Assembly (NCBI GenBank): GCA_016711925.1
Contig: JADJSA010000001.1
Coordinates: 620,001 to 684,000, forward strand
DNA length: 64,000 nt
Direction of reading: 5' to 3'
Source of the DNA: Candidatus Methylophosphatis haderslevensis
GTDB lineage: Bacteria; Pseudomonadota; Gammaproteobacteria; Burkholderiales; Rhodocyclaceae
Position 1 is the stretch's first letter. Each line of letters begins with the position of its first letter. The notes beneath the pieces were generated by a model. That model was not told the origin of the DNA, did not search any database, and saw nothing but the letters and a program-made list of their open reading frames with translations. Shown here one piece after another: positions 53,831 to 63,501 of this stretch. A program made the position numbers and the translations under genes.

Positions 53831-54364
53831 ATGAGCGAGCAACGCGCGTTTGTCGGATTGGGCAGCAATCTGCGTTCTCCCGAGCGCCAGATTCTCTTGG
53901 CATTCGACGAACTGGCTGTCTTGCCCGGTTCGCGACTGGTCGGCCGCTCTTCACTCTACAAAACGGCCCCCATCGGCTACGTGGATCAGCCGGATTTCGT
54001 CAACGCCGTCGCCGAAGTGTGGACGCAGCTTTCTGCCGACATGCTGCTGGATGCCCTGCTCGGAATCGAGCGGCGCCACGGTCGGATAAGGGAAATCCCG
54101 AATGGTCCGCGGACGCTGGATCTCGATGTGCTGTTGTTTGGCGATCAAGAGATATCTGGCGAGCGCCTGCAGGTTCCCCACCCTCGCGCGCACGAACGGG
54201 CATTTGTTCTTCATCCCCTCGTTGAAGTGGCGCCGGACGTCGAGATTCCGGGCCGCGGGCTGGCGAGGGATTGGCTCTCGCAGTGCGCCGATCAACCGAT
54301 TTCCCGTATCGCCGAGGAGTCGACGCTGCGCCGGGCGCTCGGCACATTCGTCGAACTGACATGA
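53831..54364 (+). CDS. folK: 2-amino-4-hydroxy-6-hydroxymethyldihydropteridine pyrophosphokinase
   Basis: Activates the pterin precursor of folate with ATP. 177 aa, with FVGLGSNLRSPERQI at the N-terminus and the GPRTLDLDVLLFGD signature (Asp pair binding magnesium). Its presence inside a C1 cluster next to the Fhc genes suggests a dedicated copy that may also serve methanopterin synthesis; that is inference, since folK normally sits beside panB or pcnB. Confidence 0.93.
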   Translation: MSEQRAFVGLGSNLRSPERQILLAFDELAVLPGSRLVGRSSLYKTAPIGYVDQPDFVNAVAEVWTQLSADMLLDALLGIERRHGRIREIPNGPRTLDLDVLLFGDQEISGERLQVPHPRAHERAFVLHPLVEVAPDVEIPGRGLARDWLSQCADQPISRIAEESTLRRALGTFVELT

Positions 54365-54418
54365 CGATTTTGGCAGAAGGGAGTTTCGGGATCTCCCGCT
54401 TTCCCGCCGCCACCAGAA

Positions 54419-55231
54419 TCAGCGCCAGATCAGTATTTCACCCTTGCCGCCTGCACCGATATCGCCCATCCAGCGCTGCACGCGCGGCGTCCGCGATGCC
54501 CACTGGCCGAATGGCGCGCCCAGCCCCGTCCATTGCCGGGATAGCAGACGCAGAAAGCCCAGTTCGAACGTCCCGCACTCATTGAAGGTCGACAGCATGC
54601 GCGCAGGCTCATGCGAACCGAGTAACGTACCACGCGTCATGCCGTAGCCGGCACCCGAGCCGATGCGCCCAAACACCGCAACCGTTCCGGCGATCATGCG
54701 CCTGGCGCAGTACAGGCCGCAATCGCCACCGATCAGAATCGCACCGCGACGCATTCGATCGCCAGCCCTGTCGCCTGCGTTTCCGGCCACGACAACCGTC
54801 CCGCCACGCATGCCGCGCATTTCCCCGACCCGCGCGCCACCGAGAAAATCCCCTGCATTCCCGCCAACCTTTAGCTGCCCGCCACGCATTGCGCATGCAG
54901 CGAGCAGACCGACCGAACCGCTGACCACGATTTCCCCGCCCAGCATGTCGGCGCCGGCGTATGCACCCGCGTCGCCTTCGACGCGGAGCGTTCCGTGCGT
55001 CATTCCCTGCCCGACATAATCCAGCGTTCCGCCCCCGCTCAGCACGATGCTTTCCGCAGTGCTTCCGGCAACCGAAAACACCTCGCCCAGTTCGACAGAC
55101 TTGTTCCCCAGGTGCATCGGCAAACGCGAAATCGATTCCACGGTCAAACCCGCGAGCCTGTCCGGCGTGATGCCGGAAACGTCGATCCGTTGTACGACCG
55201 GGGTTCTCAGCGTGAAAGTTAGCCTGCTCAC
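54419..55231 (-). CDS. fhcC: Formyltransferase/hydrolase complex subunit C
   Basis: Structural subunit of the Fhc complex, which hydrolyses the formyl group from its carrier to free formate. 270 aa. The protein is a beta-helix of the glutamate synthase C-terminal type, visible as repeated Gly-rich turns (GVRVGEMRGMRGGTVVVAGN, GDCGLYCARRMIAGTVAVFG). It is homologous to archaeal FwdC/FmdC. The GTG start overlaps the fhcD stop (GTGA). Last gene of the fhcB-A-D-C operon. Confidence 0.93.
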   Translation of the reverse strand: MSRLTFTLRTPVVQRIDVSGITPDRLAGLTVESISRLPMHLGNKSVELGEVFSVAGSTAESIVLSGGGTLDYVGQGMTHGTLRVEGDAGAYAGADMLGGEIVVSGSVGLLAACAMRGGQLKVGGNAGDFLGGARVGEMRGMRGGTVVVAGNAGDRAGDRMRRGAILIGGDCGLYCARRMIAGTVAVFGRIGSGAGYGMTRGTLLGSHEPARMLSTFNECGTFELGFLRLLSRQWTGLGAPFGQWASRTPRVQRWMGDIGAGGKGEILIWR

Positions 55232-56124
55232 GCCAGAATCTCCCGCAGATGGAAATGGAACAGGCCCAGTTTGCCGCCGTAGTTACCCGCCGAGATGCGG
55301 CGCACGCCGCCAGCCGCGCCAACACTGCACACTGCAGCAAGGCCCGCCTTCATGGCGCCACGAACATCGGCGTCGGTGAGGCCGTCGATCACGATCTCCA
55401 TCACGCAGCCAACATCCGGGGTCAATTCGCTGCGCGTGATGCCGCGCAATGTCGGGCAGAACGCATCGTTGGTGGACGCCGGCAGAGCCGTGTATTTGGA
55501 GCCGACCTTCGAACCCGAGCGCACCACGCCACCGGGAAACGGCATGATCACGTTGGGCAGTTTGCGCATCGATTCGACGGCTGCCTCGCAAGCACGCAAG
55601 GCGGAAACCTGATCTTCTGCCAGGACCAGAAAATTCCCGCCGCCCACAGCCTTGACCATGGATACGCTCTCCTCGGCGAGAAATTCGCCGTCCATCACCG
55701 GTACCCGCCAGTATCGCCGCCCGCCGATCAACTTGGACAACTGGAATCCGTCGCCGAAAAAGCGCAAGGTCTTGCCCAGCGGCAGCTTCTCTGCGCTGTC
55801 GATCCCTGAGAACACCGCCGTTGTCGGACAGGTCAGGACGCATTGCCCCACCCTGCGCTCAATCTGCTTGCCGAGTTCCTTGGAGGAAACCGCAAACAGC
55901 AGCACCGAGACGCCGGGCCTCCCGTCGGGCGTTTCCGCGATCGACAGTTCGCGCTCGATACCCGCCTCGGCGCCGCAGGCGATGACGGAAGTGGCGAATC
56001 CCGTCAGGGCAACAGCCGCGTGCCGCGCCCAGGTCAGATCATGTGCGGTGATGATCAGACGCGTGCCGCGCATGCCGAAGGCTTCGGCAAAGGTCTCGTC
56101 GATGGCGACGCCATTGATGATCAC
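55228..56124 (-). CDS. fhcD: Formylmethanofuran:H4MPT formyltransferase (Fhc subunit D)
   Basis: Moves the formyl group from formyl-H4MPT to the methanofuran-like carrier. 298 aa, homologous to archaeal Ftr, beginning MIINGVAIDETFAEAFGMRG, with TACPTTAVF-type segment LTCPTTAVFSG and the PFPGGVVRSGSKVGSKY motif. GTG start directly abuts the fhcA stop. In bacteria Ftr forms part of one complex with FhcA, B and C. Confidence 0.95.
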   Translation of the reverse strand: MIINGVAIDETFAEAFGMRGTRLIITAHDLTWARHAAVALTGFATSVIACGAEAGIERELSIAETPDGRPGVSVLLFAVSSKELGKQIERRVGQCVLTCPTTAVFSGIDSAEKLPLGKTLRFFGDGFQLSKLIGGRRYWRVPVMDGEFLAEESVSMVKAVGGGNFLVLAEDQVSALRACEAAVESMRKLPNVIMPFPGGVVRSGSKVGSKYTALPASTNDAFCPTLRGITRSELTPDVGCVMEIVIDGLTDADVRGAMKAGLAAVCSVGAAGGVRRISAGNYGGKLGLFHFHLREILA

Positions 56125-57801
56125 CTAGCGCACCCTCCCGTTGCGGCAGGCATGCGGCATCGCTTTCGATCCATGTCCGCATTCGCACAGTTCGTCGTCG
56201 CTGATCCCGAAGTTCTCCAGTCGCATCGAATGGAAGAGGTCGAAATAGGGCTTGAGCTGCTTTTCGATCGACGCGTCGTACTCGGGCCGGACGACGTGCG
56301 TGTTGCCCCAGGAGACCGCGACGATCTCACCGTCCTGCGCCACCAGCTTGCCGTCCTTGAAGACGTATTGGGGTCGGGCGAACATCTCTTCGACGTCCTT
56401 GTCATCCCGATACACCACGATGTCAGCCGCCGCACCCGGCGCCAGATGGCCGCGATCCTTCAGACCAAGCAGCCGGGCCGGCGCGGCTCGCGTCATGGTG
56501 GCGATTTCGTACATCGAATACTCGCGATCGATGCTGCCCAGAGTGCTCATGGCAGCGGCATCCGGGTTGATCGTGGCCAGCATCGCCTTGCGGTAGCTCT
56601 TGTCCATCAGCAGCTTGATCAGGTGCGGATAGCTGGTGAAGGGCGCGCCGTTCGGATGATCGGTAGTGAGGAAGATGCGCCACGGGTCGTTCACCAGCAG
56701 GAAGATTTCCAGCCCGATCGCCCACTGCAGCGCATTGACGAAATTCTTGTCGCGATATCTGAATGGCACGACGCCACATCCGGCGTCGCACTCGATGTCC
56801 ATCACGACGAACTTCTTCGGCGATGCCAGGCCGCTGTTCCGATGCTGGGTCATGTTGTCGCCGGAAGCCGTAACAGTCTGCCCGAACATGATCTGCCCGA
56901 CATCGGCAGTGATGTTCTGGTTGGCATTGATGGCTTCGGCGATTTGCGCCGCGCCGGACGAGAACTTGCGGTCGCCTTCGGCGCCATAGCTGTGGAACTG
57001 GATGTGCGTCAAGTGCAGCGGCAGCCCTTCGACCGCCTGCATCGTAGCAAGCGTGGTATCGACGTTGCCCGGCAAGCCGAGATTGCTGGCGTGAACGTGC
57101 AATGGATGGGGCACGCCAAGATCATGCACTGCCTGTGCGAGCACCTTCAGGATGTGCCGCGGCGTCACCTGATAGTAGCGGTGCGCCTCATCGAGGTCGA
57201 GGTAGCGCTGGTTGAACTTGAACGCCGAGATGCCGCCCGGATTGACGACCTTGACCCCGATCGCCTGCGCCGCATTGATCGTCCATGCGACATAGTCGTT
57301 GATTGCGCGCTGATCCTGCCGTGCGGCAAGCATGCGCAGCAAAAAGTCGTCGCTGCCGAGCATCACATAGCCGCCCTTATCGACGATCGGCGTATCGCCC
57401 ATTTCCATATGCGCCTGTCGCGCATTGACGGGCAGCACCGCCGGTTCAAAGCAGGCGGTGTAGCCCATCTCGGCGTAGCGATAACCGGCCGCCAGCGTGC
57501 CCGGCGCACAGTAGCCGCATGACGAACGAGTCAGCGGCGTGCGCGGCAGCGGATCGCCGCGATGGTCTTCGGGCAGCATCGACCGCGCAATGTTGACCTT
57601 GCCGCCGCCGATATGGGTGTGCATGTCGATGGCGCCTGACATAACGATGCGCCCTCGGCAATCGATCTCCTGCGCGATATCCGCATCGGAACCGGGCGCC
57701 GCAACAATGCGTCCGTCGCGCACGAAAATGTCCTGCACCACCCCGTCCACGCCATGTTCGGGGTCAAAAACGCGCCCGCCGGCAAACTTGAGCAGCCCCA
57801 T
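56125..57801 (-). CDS. fhcA: Formyltransferase/hydrolase complex subunit A
   Basis: 558-aa amidohydrolase-fold subunit that hydrolyses the formyl-carrier to formate. Metal-binding motif IDMHTHIGGGKVN (HxH) near residue 60, later His in LHVHASNLG and LHLTHIQFHSYG, and Asp in FLTTDHPNGAPF are the expected dinuclear-site ligands. Homologous to archaeal FwdA/FmdA. It lies one base after fhcB. Confidence 0.96.
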   Translation of the reverse strand: MGLLKFAGGRVFDPEHGVDGVVQDIFVRDGRIVAAPGSDADIAQEIDCRGRIVMSGAIDMHTHIGGGKVNIARSMLPEDHRGDPLPRTPLTRSSCGYCAPGTLAAGYRYAEMGYTACFEPAVLPVNARQAHMEMGDTPIVDKGGYVMLGSDDFLLRMLAARQDQRAINDYVAWTINAAQAIGVKVVNPGGISAFKFNQRYLDLDEAHRYYQVTPRHILKVLAQAVHDLGVPHPLHVHASNLGLPGNVDTTLATMQAVEGLPLHLTHIQFHSYGAEGDRKFSSGAAQIAEAINANQNITADVGQIMFGQTVTASGDNMTQHRNSGLASPKKFVVMDIECDAGCGVVPFRYRDKNFVNALQWAIGLEIFLLVNDPWRIFLTTDHPNGAPFTSYPHLIKLLMDKSYRKAMLATINPDAAAMSTLGSIDREYSMYEIATMTRAAPARLLGLKDRGHLAPGAAADIVVYRDDKDVEEMFARPQYVFKDGKLVAQDGEIVAVSWGNTHVVRPEYDASIEKQLKPYFDLFHSMRLENFGISDDELCECGHGSKAMPHACRNGRVR

Positions 57802-57802
57802 C

Positions 57803-59071
57803 TCAGTTCGCCGCTTGCTGCAGGGACGCCTCGATGGACGCCGCCACCGCCTCTACCGAAGGCAGGCCGATTTCGCGCAGCTTGCGCAGCGGCAGCGCGA
57901 CAACCTTGTCGGTCCGCGTGTAGTGGCCGGCGTGGTCCACACCGGGCGTACCCACGGCAATGAACACATCCGGTTCGCGTTCGAAATTGGCGCCGGGCGG
58001 GGCAAGAACGATCGTCGGCAACTCGGTCCTCGGCGGCACGCGGTTCGGATTGAACGCGCTCACCCAGAGCAACGCATCGGCTTCGCCCGAGTCGAGCAGC
58101 CGTTGCGTGGAATTCAGATGCGGCTCGTAGACCGGGATGCCGGTGGCAAAGCTGCTGCGAAACGGCAGCCCAGTCTGCCACATCAGCACGCCGTTGGCAG
58201 TGAAGTCGCCGTCGCTGCCACCGAGTGGCAAACCACAAACACGTGTCGTCCGGTTCAAATCCTTGATCAGGGCAGAAAGAGTCTGAACAGTCAGTTCTGC
58301 GTGCGGAAAATCAAAATCCGGGGCAGCCCAGACAATCACGCCATAGCTGGAATTGCGTAGCTTCTCGAGCAACTCGGCCCATTGCGGCAAAGGCACGCCG
58401 GCGACAACTTGCGCCTGCGGCGCCAGCCCGGCTAACAGGCTGCGCATTGCGCCCAGCGCTTCCCCGATCTCGTCGACCCGGCACGGAATCGATGTCGGCG
58501 CACGACCATCCGGTGCGCAGCCTGCACGCATGTCGAGCCCCTGCCCGACATAGACAATTTCGCGCGAGCGCGGATCGAGGTCGAACATCGACTCCTCATT
58601 CCACACGAATCGTTCGAAGAATCGCGGAAAGCGCGAAACCGCATCGGTGCCAAGAAGCACAACGAGGTCCGCCCGGTTCTTTACCTCGGCCAGTGTCGCG
58701 GTTATCCAGCCGGCATCCTGCACCGTGAGGAGATTGCGCAGTTTTGCCGTCGAATTCATATGATCGATCACCGCGCCGCATCGATCGGCCAACTGCACGA
58801 TGCGGCGTGCGCCCGAGAGGTCGGTCGCAAACCCTCCGAACAGCGGATTGATCGCGTGGCCGAGAATCTGGGCGGCACGCGCCACCGCCACGTCGAGTAA
58901 CACCGGCGTACCACCCACCCGCGCTGTCAATCCTGGCACGGGTGCCAGACGCCGATACGCTTCCCTGCTGGTTGCGCATGCATTGGCTACCGGAACCGGC
59001 ATACCGGCTGCAACATCCACCTGCAGGTCATCGCAGGCAAGTCCGCAAAACGGGCAAGTCACGTTCTCCAT
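57803..59071 (-). CDS. fhcB: Formyltransferase/hydrolase complex subunit B
   Basis: 422 aa from ATG 59071 (MENVTCPFCGLACDDLQVDV). It is related to the molybdopterin subunit FwdB/FmdB of archaeal formylmethanofuran dehydrogenase and keeps the N-terminal Cys cluster. Bacterial FhcB is shorter and is thought to have lost redox activity, serving as a structural part of the hydrolytic complex. First gene of the minus-strand fhcBADC operon, divergent from the beta-RFAP synthase gene. Confidence 0.94.
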   Translation of the reverse strand: MENVTCPFCGLACDDLQVDVAAGMPVPVANACATSREAYRRLAPVPGLTARVGGTPVLLDVAVARAAQILGHAINPLFGGFATDLSGARRIVQLADRCGAVIDHMNSTAKLRNLLTVQDAGWITATLAEVKNRADLVVLLGTDAVSRFPRFFERFVWNEESMFDLDPRSREIVYVGQGLDMRAGCAPDGRAPTSIPCRVDEIGEALGAMRSLLAGLAPQAQVVAGVPLPQWAELLEKLRNSSYGVIVWAAPDFDFPHAELTVQTLSALIKDLNRTTRVCGLPLGGSDGDFTANGVLMWQTGLPFRSSFATGIPVYEPHLNSTQRLLDSGEADALLWVSAFNPNRVPPRTELPTIVLAPPGANFEREPDVFIAVGTPGVDHAGHYTRTDKVVALPLRKLREIGLPSVEAVAASIEASLQQAAN

Positions 59072-59415
59072 AACCGATCCAGACGTCTCCCGTTGAGTTG
59101 AACTACCGGCGCATCCGGTGTCTCGGATTTGCTTTGGCGTGCCCGCATGTGCAGGTAGCGTGCCAGACTTCTCGCGCGCGTTACACTGCCGAGGCTGATG
59201 GAGCGCGTGCACCGTCTATCTCGTCGAGACGGGCCGGGCGAGCATCAAGTTCGCCGGACGCAATACGCCACCGCAAGTGACACACTGCTACATCAGCGGC
59301 ACATTTCGGCGAATCGGGCGGCACCGCAACGATGCGGCTCCTGTATGGAATTCGTGGCACAAGCCTTGCTAAATTGAATCGTTCAAAACGACAATCGAAG
59401 AAGGGGAGACGCCAT
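59072..59415. other. Divergent regulatory region between fhcB and beta-RFAP synthase
   Basis: 344 bases with no supported gene; it must contain promoters for both C1 operons. A TAAATT at 59370-59375 could be a -10 box for the plus-strand operon, without a convincing -35. No clear inverted repeats were seen. Confidence 0.45.
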
Positions 59416-60441
59416 ATGTCGACGCGCGTTCCGTCGAACGCCGACGTCTCGGTTACCGTCGAGGCGCCCGCCCGTCTTCATATGGGCTTCTTCGACCTCA
59501 ACGGGTCGCTGGGTCGCAAGTACGGCAGTCTGGGTCTGACGCTGGACGGGCTGTCCACGCGAGTCGTCGTATCTCGCGGCGGCGCGTCATTCTTCGGCGC
59601 GGAATCCGAGCGTGCGCAGGGTTACCTGAATCGGCTAAGGGCTGTGATGGACCTTCCCGACAGCATCAGCGTGCGCGTACTCGATTCCATTCCGTCCCAT
59701 GCCGGTCTCGGATCGGGCACCCAGCTGGCACTTGCGCTCGGCACCGCAACGTCGCGCCTGACCGGGGCCGACCTCTCCGCTCGCGAGATCGCCCACCTGC
59801 TCGACCGGGGCGCCCGTTCCGGAATCGGTGTCGCCGCATTCGAACAAGGCGGCTTCGTGATCGATGGCGGGCGCGGCCCGAACGACGCGCCACCCCCGCT
59901 GATCGCGCGCCTCGCGTTCCCGCCGGCATGGCGCATTTTGCTGGTGCTCGACCCGGCCGCTGCCGGCCTGCACGGTCAGGCGGAAAACAACGCGTTTGCC
60001 AACCTGCGACCGTTTCCGGAAGCCGAATCGGCGCGCCTGTGCCGCGAACTGCTGATCCGCGGTCTGCCCGCCTTGGCAGAGGCCGATCTGCCCGCCTTCG
60101 GCAAGACCATCACCGACCTCCAAAATGCCATAGGCGACCATTTTGCGCCCGCGCAGGGCGGCCGGTATACCAGTCCGCGCGTCGCTGCTGCGCTGGGAAC
60201 GCTGTCCGTCGGCCACGTGGCGTGCATCGGACAGAGTTCGTGGGGGCCGACCGGATTCGCGATCCTGCCGAGCGAAGCCGATGCGCAGCTCTGGCGCGAA
60301 TGGCTGGCCACCGAGTTTCCGTCGCTCGACCTGATGATATGCAGCGCACGTAATCGGGGCGGGGAAACGACCGTCACCGCGCAGTCCGGGTCGCTGCGGG
60401 CTGCAAGCGGCGTTCCTGATCGCCACGGGCCGACCCTCTGA
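59416..60441 (+). CDS. mptG: Beta-ribofuranosylaminobenzene 5'-phosphate synthase family protein
   Basis: Catalyses the step that joins 4-aminobenzoate to phosphoribosyl pyrophosphate, the first dedicated step of methanopterin synthesis. ATG at 59416 has GGGGAG upstream and gives 341 aa. GHMP-kinase-like motifs are visible: VEAPARLHMGFFDLNGSLGR at the N-terminus and IPSHAGLGSGTQLALALG for the phosphate loop. Homologues in methylotrophs are called orf4; the archaeal symbol is used here. First gene of a five-gene plus-strand operon. Confidence 0.92.
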   Translation: MSTRVPSNADVSVTVEAPARLHMGFFDLNGSLGRKYGSLGLTLDGLSTRVVVSRGGASFFGAESERAQGYLNRLRAVMDLPDSISVRVLDSIPSHAGLGSGTQLALALGTATSRLTGADLSAREIAHLLDRGARSGIGVAAFEQGGFVIDGGRGPNDAPPPLIARLAFPPAWRILLVLDPAAAGLHGQAENNAFANLRPFPEAESARLCRELLIRGLPALAEADLPAFGKTITDLQNAIGDHFAPAQGGRYTSPRVAAALGTLSVGHVACIGQSSWGPTGFAILPSEADAQLWREWLATEFPSLDLMICSARNRGGETTVTAQSGSLRAASGVPDRHGPTL

Positions 60442-60480
60442 TCCAGTCCTTTCCAACCCTACCCGACGACACGCTCCAAA

Positions 60481-61383
60481 ATGACCAAGCCCTATATCCT
60501 CCACATGTTCTCTCCGGGACGCAACCTGAGCCCGTTCGATGTCAATATGGCCGCCGACGCGGGGTTCCAGATCATCGTCCCCTATACCGATGTCACGCTC
60601 GATCAGGTCGGGCCACTGACGCAGGACACGATCTTTTCGCGCGGCCCGAACGGCGTCAAGCGCACCGGCATCTTCATCGGCGGGCGCGAAATCGGCATGG
60701 CTGCCGACATGCTCGACATCGCCCGCGGCGCGATGGTGCCGCCGTTTGAAGTCTCGGTATTCTCCGATCCCAGCGGTGCATTCACCACTGCCGCCGCGAT
60801 GGTTGCGTGCGTCGAACGTCAACTCCGCAGCAAGCACGGCACGGATCTGGCCGGCAAGAACGTACTGGTTCTCGGCGGTACCGGTCCGGTCGGTGCGGCA
60901 GCCGCGGTGCTGTCTTCCGGCGCCGGAGCCAACGTACAGATTTCGAGTCATACCAGCGCCAGTCGCGCCCGCATGACCTCCGAAGTCGTCAACGCCCGTT
61001 ACGGTGCGAGCACCAAGCCGGTCGAAGCCGGCACCGACGAACAGAAGGCCGATCTGCTCGGCCAGGCGCACGTGGTGTTGGCTACCGCAAAGGCGGGCGT
61101 GCGGGTGCTGTCGGCGGCGCAACTGGAAGGCGCGAAGAACCTGCTGGTCGTTGCGGACGTTAACGCGGTGCCGCCGGCTGGCATCGAAGGATTGGGTGTC
61201 ATGGACGATGGAGGCACCATCAATGCCGCTTCGGGCAAGGCAGTCGGTGTTGGCGCGCTGGCCATCGGCAATATCAAGTATCAGGTCCAGCGAGGCCTGT
61301 TTGAAGCCATGCTCGAAACGGACAAACCCATCTACCTCGATTTCCGCGATGCGTTTGCTGCGGCCCGTTCTTTGACGAGCTGA
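60481..61383 (+). CDS. mtdB: NAD(P)-dependent methylene-H4MPT dehydrogenase
   Basis: Oxidises methylene-H4MPT to methenyl-H4MPT, the first redox step of the H4MPT branch. 300 aa. MSPFDVNMA-type start (LSPFDVNMAADAGFQIIVPY), then the Rossmann motif NVLVLGGTGPVGAAAAVL and DVNAVPPAGIEG. The MtdB rather than MtdA assignment rests on resemblance and on the H4MPT gene neighbourhood; cofactor preference (NAD or NADP) cannot be fixed by eye. Confidence 0.92.
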   Translation: MTKPYILHMFSPGRNLSPFDVNMAADAGFQIIVPYTDVTLDQVGPLTQDTIFSRGPNGVKRTGIFIGGREIGMAADMLDIARGAMVPPFEVSVFSDPSGAFTTAAAMVACVERQLRSKHGTDLAGKNVLVLGGTGPVGAAAAVLSSGAGANVQISSHTSASRARMTSEVVNARYGASTKPVEAGTDEQKADLLGQAHVVLATAKAGVRVLSAAQLEGAKNLLVVADVNAVPPAGIEGLGVMDDGGTINAASGKAVGVGALAIGNIKYQVQRGLFEAMLETDKPIYLDFRDAFAAARSLTS

Positions 61384-61384
61384 G

Positions 61385-62503
61385 ATGCGGCGCATGTTGA
61401 TCGTGGCCACCAGCGGACGGGCGCTTGCGCAATGCGCGGCGCGGTCGGGCTACGCCAGCGTAGTTCTCGACTGCTTTGCCGATGCCGACACGCGCGTGAC
61501 CGCCAAAACGGTGCGGCGTGTGGCTGACGACTCCGGTATCCGGTTCGACGCCGAGCGCTTGCTCAGCACCGCAGAGCAGTTCGCGCCGCCCGCCGAAATT
61601 GACGCGATTATCTACGGCGCGGGCTTCGAGAGCGAGCCGGCGCTGCTCGAAAATTTCGCGCAACGCTATCGGGTATGCGGCAATTCGTCGGACGTCATCC
61701 GGCAGGTCAAGCATCCCGAGACGTTCCATCGCCTGCTCGACCAGATCGGTCTGCCCTACCCCGAGACCCGGCTCGACCCGCCCGAGAGCCCGGACGGATG
61801 GCTGGTCAAGCGGATCGGCGGCACGGGTGGTCAGGAGGTCCAGCGCTGCGGCGCGCGACCGTTCGAGCCGGGCCGCGATTGCGTCCAGAAGGCCGCGCCC
61901 GGTGTCGTGTGCTCGGCGCTATTTCTCGCCGACAAGCGACGGGGCCAGATCATTGGATTTAGCGAAGCACTTCCACCTGGAAACGGTGCCGGATGGCCGT
62001 TCGCCTATGGCGGTGCGGTAAGCCGAGTGGAAGTGTCACCGGAAATACGGGCGGAACTGTCATCCAAAGTGAATCAACTGGTTGCGCTTGCCGGACTCGT
62101 CGGCCTGAACGGGATCGACTTCGTTGTCGATCGCGACGCATTTTGGGTATTGGAAGTGAACCCTCGTCCGACCGCCACTCTGGAGTTGTACGACCCGGAC
62201 TTCGCCGATGGTCTGCTGGCGGCCCATGTTGCCGTTTGCCTTGGCGAACCCATCCGTCTCGAACAGGTTTGGGGTCCGGTGCGCGGTCACGCGATCGTTT
62301 TCGCGCCGACCGGGTTCAGGGTGCCGCCGTACTGGCAGCCCGAAAGCTGGTGTTCCGACATTCCCTGCCCGGATGTTCCGATTGCCCCTGGCATGCCGAT
62401 ATGCTCGGTTCGCGCCACAGGAAGCTCTCGCGCCGACGTGTTCGCCAAGCTTTCCGGCTATCGGGCGGCAGTCCTGGCGTCCCATGACGAGGCAATTGCA
62501 TGA
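61385..62503 (+). CDS. ATP-grasp family protein of the methylotroph C1 cluster
   Basis: 372-aa ATP-grasp enzyme: LVKRIGGTGGQEVQRC is the ATP-lid region and IDFVVDRDAFWVLEVNPRPTATLEL is the magnesium-binding end motif. Homologues are conserved in H4MPT-containing bacteria and have been linked to cofactor (methanopterin or methylofuran) synthesis. The exact ligation reaction is not established. It starts one base after mtdB and overlaps mch by ATGA. Confidence 0.87.
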   Translation: MRRMLIVATSGRALAQCAARSGYASVVLDCFADADTRVTAKTVRRVADDSGIRFDAERLLSTAEQFAPPAEIDAIIYGAGFESEPALLENFAQRYRVCGNSSDVIRQVKHPETFHRLLDQIGLPYPETRLDPPESPDGWLVKRIGGTGGQEVQRCGARPFEPGRDCVQKAAPGVVCSALFLADKRRGQIIGFSEALPPGNGAGWPFAYGGAVSRVEVSPEIRAELSSKVNQLVALAGLVGLNGIDFVVDRDAFWVLEVNPRPTATLELYDPDFADGLLAAHVAVCLGEPIRLEQVWGPVRGHAIVFAPTGFRVPPYWQPESWCSDIPCPDVPIAPGMPICSVRATGSSRADVFAKLSGYRAAVLASHDEAIA

Positions 62504-63501
62504 CTGATCCACGACCCCTGACCCGTCCGCTCGCGGGCAAACAGGCCAGCATCAACAGCCTCGCCATGCCGCTGGTCGACAGGATGCTGCACGACCGCGA
62601 TGGCCTCCGGATACGCGTCGAGGCGCTGCCTGGCGGAACCCGCATAATCGACGCCGGCATTGCCTGTCCTGGCGGACTTGAAGCCGGCCGCCGGGTTGCC
62701 GAGATATGCATGGGGGGGCTCGGCGAGGTGCAACTCCTGACCGGCAGTGGTCACTGGCCGATTCAGGTATCGGTCGGCGCCTGCCATCCGGTGCTTGCCT
62801 GCCTTGGCAGCCAGTACGCCGGATGGAGCCTATCCCATGGCGAAGGCAAAGGCGCCTTTCACGCACTCGGCTCCGGGCCGGGCCGCGTGCTGGCGCGCAA
62901 GGAGCCGCTGTTCGAGGAACTCGGCTATGAAGACCATGGCGGTTCGACCTGCCTGGTGCTGGAGGTCGACCGCGTGCCGCCACAGGAGATTATCGACAAG
63001 GTATCGCTCGATTGCCGTGTGTCGCCCGATCGACTGACGTTTATTCTGACGCCGACCCGCAGCATCGCCGGTTGCGTGCAGATCGTCGCGCGCGTGCTCG
63101 AGGTCGCCCTGCACAAGGCTCACGCGCTGCATTTCCCGCTGGAACGTATCGTCGATGGCGCGGGCTGCGCGCCGGTTCCGCCACCTGCTCCGGATTTCGT
63201 GCAGGCGATGGGCAGGACCAACGACGCGATTCTGTTCGGCGCCTCGGTCCAGCTTTACGTTTGCGGCGATGACGACGCGGCGATGAATCTTGCGAAGAAC
63301 CTGCCCTGCACGGCATCGCGCGACTATGGCCGGCCGTTCGCCGAGATCTTCAAGAGCGTAAATTACGACTTCTACAAGATCGACCCGCAACTTTTCGCAC
63401 CGGCCGCGGTGGTGGTGACCAACATCGATAGCGGCAATACCTTCCGCGGCGGACGCCTGAATCCACAACTGCTGGCTGCATCGTTCGGAGAGGCGCCGTG
63501 A
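62500..63501 (+). CDS. mch: Methenyl-H4MPT cyclohydrolase
   Basis: Hydrolyses methenyl-H4MPT to formyl-H4MPT. 333 aa, typical length. Family segments include KQASINSLAMPLVDRML, DAGIACPGGLEAGRRVAEIC, YGRPFAEIFKSVNYDFYKID and the C-terminal AAVVVTNIDSGNTFRGG. Coupled to the ATP-grasp gene upstream (ATGA) and the RimK-like gene downstream (GTGA). Confidence 0.96.
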   Translation: MTDPRPLTRPLAGKQASINSLAMPLVDRMLHDRDGLRIRVEALPGGTRIIDAGIACPGGLEAGRRVAEICMGGLGEVQLLTGSGHWPIQVSVGACHPVLACLGSQYAGWSLSHGEGKGAFHALGSGPGRVLARKEPLFEELGYEDHGGSTCLVLEVDRVPPQEIIDKVSLDCRVSPDRLTFILTPTRSIAGCVQIVARVLEVALHKAHALHFPLERIVDGAGCAPVPPPAPDFVQAMGRTNDAILFGASVQLYVCGDDDAAMNLAKNLPCTASRDYGRPFAEIFKSVNYDFYKIDPQLFAPAAVVVTNIDSGNTFRGGRLNPQLLAASFGEAP

